DNA from: Vulcanimicrobiia bacterium
Lineage (GTDB): Bacteria > Vulcanimicrobiota > Vulcanimicrobiia > Vulcanimicrobiales > Vulcanimicrobiaceae
Direction: 5' to 3'
Assembly (NCBI GenBank): GCA_025451135.1
Contig: JANWKW010000177.1
Span: 1-11,332 of the forward strand
DNA: 11,332 nucleotides
Part shown: positions 4,779 to 11,332 of the stretch, in pieces
How the letters are laid out: each line of letters starts with the position of its first letter
Numbering within the stretch: the stretch's first letter is position 1
Notes under the pieces: generated by a model
Told to the model about the DNA's origin: nothing
Databases searched by the model: none
The model's input: the letters and a program-made list of their open reading frames with translations, nothing else
Made by a program: the position numbers and the translations under genes

Positions 4779-6206
4779 ATGGAACACCTGCGCGATTTCC
4801 TGACGCTCTCGTACGGCGAACTCGAAGACCTCAACCTCACGGCCAAGCGCCAGCGCGCCGAGCGCGTGCCGGCGGAGAGGATCGCGGCCGAGCGGCTCGC
4901 GTATCTCGAGAAAGAGACGCGCATCAAGGCCGTGACCGTGCTCTTCAGCGATCTCGAGGGCCGGCTCCACATGCTGGACTACGACAAGAAATTCTTGCTC
5001 AAGTCCGCCGACAACCTGACGTTCGACGGTTCGTCGATCCACGGGTTCACGCCGCAGCGCGAATCGGACCTGCGCCTGGTCCTCGATTGGAGCGCGTTCT
5101 ACTGGGCGCCGGCCGACGTCTTCGGACCCGGCAAAGTCCTGGTCTTCGGCGACGTGCTCGATCGCGACGGCTCGCCGTTCGAGGCCGACGTACGCGGCAA
5201 GCTCAAGGCCCTCTCGCTCGAGTGCTTCGAGAAGCACGGCTACACGCTCAATGCCGCCAACGAGATCGAGGGCTTCCTCTTCCAAGGGCTCGACGCCGAG
5301 CGGCGCTACTACGAGACCGGCAAGTTCGACTACGTCAACACCGGCGGCTACTACTATTCCCTGCCCGGCGATCCGCTGCGTACCTTCATCGATACGGTCG
5401 CCGAGGTGCAGCGCGCGATGGGCTTCGAGAACGAGAAGGACCATCCCGAGGTCGCGCCCTCGCAGTTCGAGATCAACTACAGCTACGGCGAAGTCGTCGC
5501 CGCCGCCGACCAGATCCAGCTCTACAAGCTGATCTGCCGGCAGGTCGCGACCCGTCTGGGCATGACGGCGAGCTTCTTGCCCAAGCCGGTGGTGGGCGTC
5601 AACGGCAGCGGCATGCACACCAACGTCTCGATCTCCAAGGGCGGCAAGAACGTCTTCTGGGATCCGGCCGGCGAAGAGAAGATCGGCGCGCTCGGCTGGG
5701 ACTTCGTCGATCGCATTCTCACGCACGGGCGCGATCTGTGCCTGATGCTCAACGCCAGCGTCAACGCCTATCGCAGGCTCGACCCGCACTTCGAAGCGCC
5801 CAACCAGATCAAGGCATCGGCCGTCGACCGCGGCTCGATGATCCGCATCCCGATCGGCAACGAACGCAGCGCCCGCGTCGAAGTCCGGTCGGTCGCTCCC
5901 GACGCCAACCCGTACATGGTGATGCTGGCGGTCTTCCGGACCGGGCTCGAAGGCCGGAAGAGCGACGAGAAGGACCTGCGTCGGGCCGAGCGCTATCTGC
6001 CCGACAACATCTACGACGCGATGGCGGACTTCCGCGGGTCGGAATGGACGTCGACCCTGCTGGGCAAAGACGTGAAGGAACGGTATGCCGAGCTCAAACA
6101 GGCGAGTGCCGACCGGTGTCCGCGCCTGCTCGGGACCTTCGTGAAGGCGCAGGAAGTCCAGTACCATCACGAAGTCTACAACCAGTATCTCTGGAACCTG
6201 TTCTAG
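4779..6206 (+). CDS. Glutamine synthetase family protein (divergent type I-like)
   Basis: 475 residues, close to type I length. The expected reaction is ATP-dependent amidation of glutamate. Landmarks: FDGSSIHGF with RESDLRL (82-100); SPFEADVRG (132-140); the metal-binding NEIEGF (161-166); HPEVAPSQFEINY (222-234); NGSGMHTN (275-282) with the catalytic-site His280; YRRLDPHFEAPNQIKAS (331-347); DRGSMIRIP (350-358); and RSARVEVRSVAPDANPYM (363-380). Differences from E. coli GlnA: the second His of HxH is Asn282, NRS becomes DRGS, and the adenylylation region keeps a tyrosine (DNIYDAM, Tyr412) in an altered context. A charged helical N-terminus (1-50) precedes the beta-grasp domain. The ATG gives the family-like N-terminus, but the G-run (4772-4777) is only one base from it, so it cannot act as a normal ribosome binding site; a leaderless or weakly initiated start is possible. 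Because the active site is non-standard, a gamma-glutamyl ligase with another amine acceptor remains possible. Confidence 0.9.
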   Translation: MEHLRDFLTLSYGELEDLNLTAKRQRAERVPAERIAAERLAYLEKETRIKAVTVLFSDLEGRLHMLDYDKKFLLKSADNLTFDGSSIHGFTPQRESDLRLVLDWSAFYWAPADVFGPGKVLVFGDVLDRDGSPFEADVRGKLKALSLECFEKHGYTLNAANEIEGFLFQGLDAERRYYETGKFDYVNTGGYYYSLPGDPLRTFIDTVAEVQRAMGFENEKDHPEVAPSQFEINYSYGEVVAAADQIQLYKLICRQVATRLGMTASFLPKPVVGVNGSGMHTNVSISKGGKNVFWDPAGEEKIGALGWDFVDRILTHGRDLCLMLNASVNAYRRLDPHFEAPNQIKASAVDRGSMIRIPIGNERSARVEVRSVAPDANPYMVMLAVFRTGLEGRKSDEKDLRRAERYLPDNIYDAMADFRGSEWTSTLLGKDVKERYAELKQASADRCPRLLGTFVKAQEVQYHHEVYNQYLWNLF

Positions 6207-6241
6207 CGAGAGGACGACGCGCGATCGTCCGGGAGTGCCAT

Positions 6242-7495
6242 CTGCGGACTATCGTCTTCTACGGAAACTGCCAGGCGAGGGCGATCGCGGACGCGTTCGC
6301 GCGATCGCCTGCGCTCGCCGCCTATCGGGTGCTGTTCGAGCCGATCCCGGGTTGGATGGTCGAGAAGACGCCGGCGCCTACGAGCGAGGAACTCGCCGGC
6401 GCTGCGGCGTTCTTCGAGCAGGTCGATCCGCGGCGTTACCCGCGTTCCGGCGAACTCTCGCGCGACTGTACCGTGGTGCGGTTCCCATCGCTCGACACGA
6501 ATCTGCTCTGGCCGTTCGCGGCGACCAACCCGTACGACGCCCCGCGGTTCCACGATCCCGAAGGACGCTGTGCGTTCGGCGATCGGGTGCTTCTGCGCTG
6601 CATCGATCGGGGCTGGCACGAGGATCGCATCGTCGACCACTACCTGAACGATTACGACGCCTTCCGCATCGACTTACGGCGGTTCGCGGCGATCGAACGC
6701 GCGCGGTTGCGCGCGCGCGATGCCGAGGCGGACGTAAAGGGGGCCGACATCGTCGCCGACATCGTGTCGGAGGAGCTGTTCTGGGCGAATAACCACCCGC
6801 GGGCGCGCGTCCTGGGCGTCCTGGCCGAGCGACTCGCCGCCGCAGCCGTCGGCGCCATCCCGGAGCTTGCGGGGTTCTCGCCGTCGGCGGACTGGTTCGC
6901 GGAGAGCGATGCCATCTGGGCCCCCACGGCGGTTCCGATCCATCCGGGCGTCGCGGCGGAACTGGGCCTGTCGTGGTACGATCCGGACGCCACCTATCCT
7001 CAACGAGACGGCTCGGTCCTGACCTTCGCAGGCTACGTGCGCGCTTACGTCCGCTGGTCGATCGAGCATCGGGCGCTGCAGCTCGCGCGAAGCACGGCGC
7101 CGGCGGGCGATCCGGTCCTATGGCATCCGCCGACGGAAGGCCCGGTACGGATCGTCGGTCCGGCGCCCGGGATCTATGCGGATGGGTTCGCGGCGCCGCA
7201 GGCTGCGTTCGAACTCGAGGCGATCGAGCCGATCGAGACGCTGAGCTTGCGCATCTATTTCCCGCCGCAGCACCGGCGGGCCGGGACGGTGGTGTGCGCC
7301 TTCGGGACGTCGAAGGCTCAGGCCGTGATGGAACCCGGTACGCCGTCGACGCTGACGCTCGAACTTCCGCTCGAGGCCGGGGCACGCGCGCGCTTCTCGA
7401 TGACCTGCACCGAGACGCTCAATATGTTCGAGCGCGGCGAGAGCACCGACTATCGCGATCTCGGCGTGCTGATACTGGGCGTGCGAGCCGCGTAG
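6242..7495 (+). CDS. WcbI-family putative acyltransferase with C-terminal beta-rich domain, CTG start
   Basis: 417 residues if read from CTG at 6242. The N-terminus MRTIVFYGNCQARAIADAF matches the start of the WcbI family (polysaccharide biosynthesis putative acetyltransferase), whose GNCQ cysteine (Cys10) lies in the active-site region. No ATG, GTG or TTG is available in frame between the GS stop and this motif; the first in-frame ATG (Met39) would delete it. GGGAG (6231-6235) sits six bases before the CTG. The WcbI-like region runs to about 245, including VVRFPSLDTNLLWPF (78-92) and FWANNHPRARVLG (180-192), where the conserved-looking NHP may supply a second catalytic residue. A beta-rich module (about 295-417) follows, with GIYADGF and ending STDYRDLGVLIL, a DxRxLGv pattern that recurs in glycan-modifying proteins. 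WcbI is linked to capsule biosynthesis, probably using a CoA donor; the acceptor here is unknown. The MFS gene starts one base after its stop. Confidence 0.82.
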   Translation: MRTIVFYGNCQARAIADAFARSPALAAYRVLFEPIPGWMVEKTPAPTSEELAGAAAFFEQVDPRRYPRSGELSRDCTVVRFPSLDTNLLWPFAATNPYDAPRFHDPEGRCAFGDRVLLRCIDRGWHEDRIVDHYLNDYDAFRIDLRRFAAIERARLRARDAEADVKGADIVADIVSEELFWANNHPRARVLGVLAERLAAAAVGAIPELAGFSPSADWFAESDAIWAPTAVPIHPGVAAELGLSWYDPDATYPQRDGSVLTFAGYVRAYVRWSIEHRALQLARSTAPAGDPVLWHPPTEGPVRIVGPAPGIYADGFAAPQAAFELEAIEPIETLSLRIYFPPQHRRAGTVVCAFGTSKAQAVMEPGTPSTLTLELPLEAGARARFSMTCTETLNMFERGESTDYRDLGVLILGVRAA

Positions 7496-7496
7496 G

Positions 7497-8891
7497 ATGC
7501 GGCCCGCACTGCGCACCCGGCTCGGCGGATTCGGGACGTATCTCGCGTTCTTCGTGGCGCTGCTCAACGTCAGCGTGATGTATCTGGCCGTGCCGAAGGT
7601 CGTCGACACGTTCGGCGCCGATCTCTCGCTGCAGCAGTGGTTCATCGGCATCTATCCGCTGATGCAGGCCGGATTCATGCTCGCGGCGGGGACGATCGGC
7701 GACCTGTTCGGACGTCGCCGCACGCTGATCGGCGCGACCGCGGTCTTCGCACTCGCCTCGATCGCGAGCGCCATCGCGCCGAATCTGACGTTCCTGATCC
7801 TGGCGCGCGCGGTCGAAGGGCTTTCGAGCGCGGCGCTGCTGGCGCTCCCGCCCGCGATGCTGGTCGCGCTGCTGCCGCACGGCAGCGACGAAGGCCCGAC
7901 CATCAAACGGATCGGCGTCTGGGGCGGCATCGCGGGCGGCCTCGCCCCGGTCATCGGCGGCGTCATCGTCAATTGGTTCTCGTGGCCGGGCGTCTTCTGG
8001 ATGTCGGCCCTGCTGGCCATCGCGGTGCTGATCTTCGTCGGTCTGGATCCGATCGCCGAGAAACGCGGGACGCCCAAGAAGTTCGACGTCGTCGGCCAGG
8101 TGCTCTCGGTCGCGGCCTTTCTGCTGCTCTCCTATGCGCTGATCGACGGCGACGCGCAGGGGTGGGCGTCGCTTCCGATCCTGGCCGCCTTCGCGGCCGG
8201 CGTCGGCGCGCTCTGGGCGTTCGTCGCGGTAGAGGCCCGCATCAAGCAGCCGATGGTGCACGTCGCGTATTTCAAGCACCGCAAGTTCAATGTGTCGCTC
8301 GCGATCATCGCGGTCGTGAACTTCGCATGGTACGGGTTGTTCCTGCTGTGCTCGGTCTTCTTGCAAGAGGTCCGGCACGAGGGGCCGTTCTGGGCCGGCA
8401 TCTTCCTGTTGCCGTGCAACGTCGCGTTCTTCGTCGCCAATCTGGCCAGCGTCTGGTTCGCGCGTCGCTTCGGCTTCGCGCAGGCGATCGCCGTCAGTTT
8501 CCTGCTCACCTTGGTCGGGATCACCTGGCTCGCGACGCTGCACGCGTCGTCGCACGGCTGGCAGGTCGGCGCCGGATTGGCACTGGCGGGCTTGGGCTGG
8601 GGCCTGGTGGTCACGCCCGGCACCGCGCTCGGCATGGAGGCCGTCCCGGCGAAGGACGAAGGGTTCGCTTCGGCGACCCAGGCGCTCGTGCGCGCGCTCT
8701 TCGGCGTCTTCGGCGTCGCGCTGCTCGGCTCGATCCCCGGCAACTCGGTCGAGGTCGTGGCGTTCATGCGCGGCTGGCCGGTCGCGATGCTGGTCGCGGG
8801 CGGCCTGACCGCGGCGTTCGCTATCGGCGTCGTGCTAGCGGTGCGCCGACGCGATGCGGATCTTCCAGTTCTGGAGCGCGGTTCCGCGTAG
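7497..8891 (+). CDS. MFS transporter, DHA2 (EmrB/QacA-like) family, 14 TM segments
   Basis: 464 residues with about fourteen hydrophobic segments, the DHA2 layout. Motif A is GDLFGRRR (68-75) after TM2; LARAVEGLSSAALLA (102-116) is the motif B region; and GGIAGGLAPVIGG (143-155) is the antiporter motif C equivalent in TM5, followed by FSWPGVFWMS (161-170). The acidic residue of the usual TM1 motif (LDxTIVNVAL) is absent: the segment reads ALLNVSVMYLAVP. Family members export drugs, lipids or metabolites in exchange for protons; the loss of the TM1 acid may alter coupling. Starting one base after the WcbI-like gene and lacking a good ribosome binding site, it is probably expressed by translational coupling, which hints at export of a related product (inference). 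Its last 57 bases overlap the convergent cytochrome gene. Confidence 0.92.
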   Translation: MRPALRTRLGGFGTYLAFFVALLNVSVMYLAVPKVVDTFGADLSLQQWFIGIYPLMQAGFMLAAGTIGDLFGRRRTLIGATAVFALASIASAIAPNLTFLILARAVEGLSSAALLALPPAMLVALLPHGSDEGPTIKRIGVWGGIAGGLAPVIGGVIVNWFSWPGVFWMSALLAIAVLIFVGLDPIAEKRGTPKKFDVVGQVLSVAAFLLLSYALIDGDAQGWASLPILAAFAAGVGALWAFVAVEARIKQPMVHVAYFKHRKFNVSLAIIAVVNFAWYGLFLLCSVFLQEVRHEGPFWAGIFLLPCNVAFFVANLASVWFARRFGFAQAIAVSFLLTLVGITWLATLHASSHGWQVGAGLALAGLGWGLVVTPGTALGMEAVPAKDEGFASATQALVRALFGVFGVALLGSIPGNSVEVVAFMRGWPVAMLVAGGLTAAFAIGVVLAVRRRDADLPVLERGSA

Positions 8892-11332
8892 GTCGACGTT
8901 CTCGACCAGCGCCGCGAAGCGCTGCGCCGCGCTGCCTTTGCCGCTCGCCCGGAGCGCGACGAACGCCGGCTCCCACGATTCGTAGTACAGCGTCGCGCGC
9001 ACGCCGACGTCGCTCGCCGGAACGCCGTTCGGCCGCACGACGCGGTAGCGCACGACGGCGTGTCCGCGGCCGTCGAAGTAGCGCGGGTCGCTCGCCGCGC
9101 GTCCCTTCGGATAGGTGGCCTCCAAGAAGTAGGCCGGCAGATCCGGGGTCGGTCCGGTCCGGGTGAAGCCGAGCGGCTCGATGCGGTTGTCCTTGAATTC
9201 GTGATCGCGGCGGATGAAGCTGAAGGTGAAGTTCGATCGACGGTCTTGGGTCAGCTCTTCGAAGATCTGCACCTGGCCCGGTTGGGTGACCGGATCGGCC
9301 TCGTCGAAGTGCTCCTGATAGCGTTCGCGTCCGCGCGCGTCGCGGGCGAAGAACTCGCTCGGAAGCGGCTTGCCGTCGGTGCCGAGGATGCGGCCGCGAT
9401 CGTCGGTCGCTCCCGATTCGAAGAACGGCGTGGCGTCCGGATGGCGTTTGTCGTAGAACGCGACGTCGAGGAAGGCGCGCCGGAACGCGACGCCGCTCGG
9501 GAACTTGTGGCCGGTCAGATTGACGACCTCGACGTCGGCGACGGTCGCGTCGCCGACCGGGCGCGTGCGGACGCTCACGGTCGCGGTCTGCTTCTGCGCC
9601 TGGCGCACGACGTGGCCGATCGCGTCGTCGAGATCGGTCGCCGAACCGGACATGTAGTCGCTCGTCCGCACGCCCATCACGTCGGGATATTGCTTGAAGA
9701 GCGTCAGCAGGAAGGCGTTGAGGCCGAGCAGTTCGTGGCGCGCGTAGCCGGTCTTGCGCACGAGCACGCGAAGGTCTTTGGCCGGGGCGGCGTTGGTGGT
9801 CTCGGGATACGAGTCGTCTTCGACCAAGGCGATCTTCGAGGCGATGTGCGCGAGCGAGATGCCGCGCACATCGTCGGTGACGCCGGCCGGCATGTGACAG
9901 GCCTGGCACGAGCGCGCGCGTGGGCTCGCGCCGTACTCGGTCTGGAACGCGCTGTTGAGCCATTCCAGATAGGTCGCCTGTTCGACGTTGTGCGATTCCA
10001 TCGCGAGGTTCCCGACCGGCGGCTTGTCGACGATCGGCAGGTTGATGGTGTGGCAGCTGCCGCACATGCGCGGGCTTTGGATGTAGGCGTCGTGCTTCGG
10101 CTTGGCGCCGAGCGCTTCGTTCATCGGGTGCGTGACCAGTCCGAGATCCGCGAACGGCCCGAACAGCTTGTCGGCCGGCCCCGTATCGAACGTGCCGTTG
10201 ATCTTGTGGTCGAGGAAGTACGGAAGCGACGCGACGCGCGCGGGCGTGACGGTCTGCGCGGCGTGATGGCAGAGCGAACAGCTGATGCCGTCGCGGGCCA
10301 GCCCGCCGTAGTGGAAGTTCGGGTGCGACGGATCGCCGTCGAAGCTCATCGCGGGTTCGTAGAGCGCGCCCGGACGGTCGAGCGCCAGCTGACGCGAGCC
10401 CATCGCGGCGTGGCAGGTCATGCAGATGCCGGTGACCTGTTTCTGTAGCGTCGCGCTCGCCTTGCGGTCGTGGATGCTCGCGAGGTAGGCCATCTCGCCT
10501 TCGAATTGGGCGAAGAAGACCGGATCGCGGCCGGCCAGCGCCATCGGCGACCAGCGCCACTCGCCGTATTCCGAGAGGTTGAGCGGACCGCCGGTCTTCC
10601 CGGGCGGCGGCGAGGCCGACATCACCGGACCGATCGGTTTGCCGGGCGCCGACGAGTGGCAGCCCATGCATTGATCGCTGGTGAGGAACATATGCGGCAC
10701 GTGCGCGTGCGCCACGAACGTGTCGAGCGGCTCCGGGGGGAACGTCTGCACGGAGAGCGGCGCTCGCGGGGTGGCGGTGGCGACGACGGCGGCGGCGATG
10801 CCGGGCGGGGTCGGCGGCGGCGCGGCCGGACGCTTCCAGGTATCGTCGATCTTGTAGGTGATCGGCGTGCCCGGGAAGCCGGCCACGTTCTCGAGCGAGG
10901 CGAACGTCATCCCGCGCTCGGCCGAGGCGTGGCAGCGCAGGCAGTAGAGCCCGAACCCGGCCCACGGATACGCGGTCTTGCCCCCGGTCGGGAACATGCC
11001 GGTGAAGACCTCGGCCCAGAACCAGCCGTCGTGAGAGGCCCCGCTGCGCCGGATCATGATCGTCCAGTCGGTCGGCTGGAGATCGGCCTCGGGCTTGCCC
11101 TTGAAGAACAGGGCCGGCTTGTTGCCGTACTGCTCCTTGATCATCACGGCACCGTCCTTGGGGACGCCTTTGCGGCCGCCGCGCAGCCACTCGATCATCT
11201 CGGGCGAGTACCAGATCTGGACGGCCGGATGGACGCCGTACGAGACGCCGTCGAGGTAGGGGCCGGTATCCCGGACGCCCTTGTCGTGGCACCAGCCGAG
11301 GTCGCGGTACTTGTAGGTCTGGAGGTAGTCGA
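8835..11332 (-). CDS. Multiheme c-type cytochrome with P460-like N-terminal region (5' end outside window)
   Basis: 831 residues are visible; the frame stays open to the right edge, so the ATG at 11198 is internal and the signal peptide is outside. Six CxxCH heme motifs are present: CLRCH (10929-10943), CMGCH (10656-10670), CMTCH (10410-10424), CSLCH followed by a second His (10266-10280), CGSCH (10050-10064) and CQACH (9894-9908). Before and around the first motif, PKDGAVMIKEQYG, DWTIMIRRSGASHDGWFWAE and CLRCHASAERGMTFAS resemble the cytochrome P460 domain. A Pro/Ala-rich linker then leads to the five other hemes. The C-terminal third is heme-free and beta-rich, with NLTGHKFPSG (604-613), a motif common in exported multiheme cytochromes. 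Heme attachment requires export by a Sec-type signal and cytochrome c maturation, so the protein should act outside the cytoplasm in electron transfer or small-molecule oxidation. The substrate is unknown. Its 3' end overlaps the MFS gene by 57 bases. Confidence 0.9.
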   Translation of the reverse strand, partial: DYLQTYKYRDLGWCHDKGVRDTGPYLDGVSYGVHPAVQIWYSPEMIEWLRGGRKGVPKDGAVMIKEQYGNKPALFFKGKPEADLQPTDWTIMIRRSGASHDGWFWAEVFTGMFPTGGKTAYPWAGFGLYCLRCHASAERGMTFASLENVAGFPGTPITYKIDDTWKRPAAPPPTPPGIAAAVVATATPRAPLSVQTFPPEPLDTFVAHAHVPHMFLTSDQCMGCHSSAPGKPIGPVMSASPPPGKTGGPLNLSEYGEWRWSPMALAGRDPVFFAQFEGEMAYLASIHDRKASATLQKQVTGICMTCHAAMGSRQLALDRPGALYEPAMSFDGDPSHPNFHYGGLARDGISCSLCHHAAQTVTPARVASLPYFLDHKINGTFDTGPADKLFGPFADLGLVTHPMNEALGAKPKHDAYIQSPRMCGSCHTINLPIVDKPPVGNLAMESHNVEQATYLEWLNSAFQTEYGASPRARSCQACHMPAGVTDDVRGISLAHIASKIALVEDDSYPETTNAAPAKDLRVLVRKTGYARHELLGLNAFLLTLFKQYPDVMGVRTSDYMSGSATDLDDAIGHVVRQAQKQTATVSVRTRPVGDATVADVEVVNLTGHKFPSGVAFRRAFLDVAFYDKRHPDATPFFESGATDDRGRILGTDGKPLPSEFFARDARGRERYQEHFDEADPVTQPGQVQIFEELTQDRRSNFTFSFIRRDHEFKDNRIEPLGFTRTGPTPDLPAYFLEATYPKGRAASDPRYFDGRGHAVVRYRVVRPNGVPASDVGVRATLYYESWEPAFVALRASGKGSAAQRFAALVENVDLRGTALQNWKIRIASAHR

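Noticed and set aside
4731..6170. 479-codon antisense frame through the glutamine synthetase
   Set aside because: Long antisense frames are expected opposite GC-rich genes; its composition (repetitive Val/Arg/Asp/Glu) mirrors GS codons and it has no ribosome binding site or family match.
7419..8555. 378-codon antisense frame through the MFS gene
   Set aside because: It is extremely Arg/Asp/Glu/Gln-rich low-complexity sequence, the mirror of hydrophobic codons in the transporter.
9060..10448. 462-codon plus-strand frame through the cytochrome gene
   Set aside because: It lies opposite a gene with six CxxCH motifs in the right order; its own translation is low-complexity.
11286..11291. Possible seventh heme site (Trp-Cys-His near the right edge)
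   Set aside because: Only CH is present with no cysteine at the required spacing (DLGWCH), so it is not a CxxCH motif.
8821..11292. 823-codon minus frame overlapping the cytochrome
   Set aside because: It is the adjacent-frame, Arg-rich shadow of the multiheme cytochrome and has no heme motif.
1..11332. tRNA or rRNA genes, CRISPR arrays, insertion sequences, toxin-antitoxin or phage genes
   Set aside because: No such structure or motif was seen on either strand; nearly all bases are accounted for by the eleven genes.

Overview
The window is GC-rich bacterial DNA, packed almost without gaps. It holds eleven protein-coding genes; the first and last run off the window edges. No RNA gene, CRISPR array, insertion sequence or integrase was seen. 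The largest gene-free gap is about 155 bases. No gene is diagnostic of a phylum. High GC, a mix of Shine-Dalgarno-led and apparently leaderless genes, a large multiheme cytochrome and a P450-like gene suit a free-living soil or rock bacterium (for example an Eremiobacterota/Vulcanimicrobiota-like lineage), but that placement is a guess.

Layout. (1) 1-689, minus: a strikingly compact cytochrome P450-like protein, 3' end outside the window. (2) 778-2466, plus: a secreted two-domain protein of unknown function, a RimJ/RimL-type GNAT acetyltransferase and a small membrane protein whose GTG start overlaps the GNAT stop. (3) 2470-4623, minus: a DUF1579-like protein and a NIPSNAP-like protein joined by an ATGA overlap, then a DUF5671-type membrane protein; this block converges on block 2 with three bases between stops. 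(4) 4779-8891, plus: a divergent glutamine synthetase, a WcbI-family putative acyltransferase read from a CTG start, and a 14-TM DHA2-type MFS transporter. (5) 8835 to the right edge, minus: a multiheme c-type cytochrome with six CxxCH motifs and a P460-like N-terminal region; its 3' end overlaps the MFS gene by 57 bases.

No single pathway joins these blocks. The clearest functional pair is NIPSNAP with DUF1579-like, translationally coupled. GS, WcbI and MFS form a co-directional run that could be one transcript. The points most worth a second look are the shortened P450-like protein, which lacks the ExxR glutamate and the meander but keeps the heme-cysteine loop; the repeated arrangement of a TAnnnT box 6-7 bases before an SD-less start codon (three genes); the long inverted repeat before the glutamine synthetase; the type II-like active-site details of that enzyme; and the P460-like/multiheme fusion.
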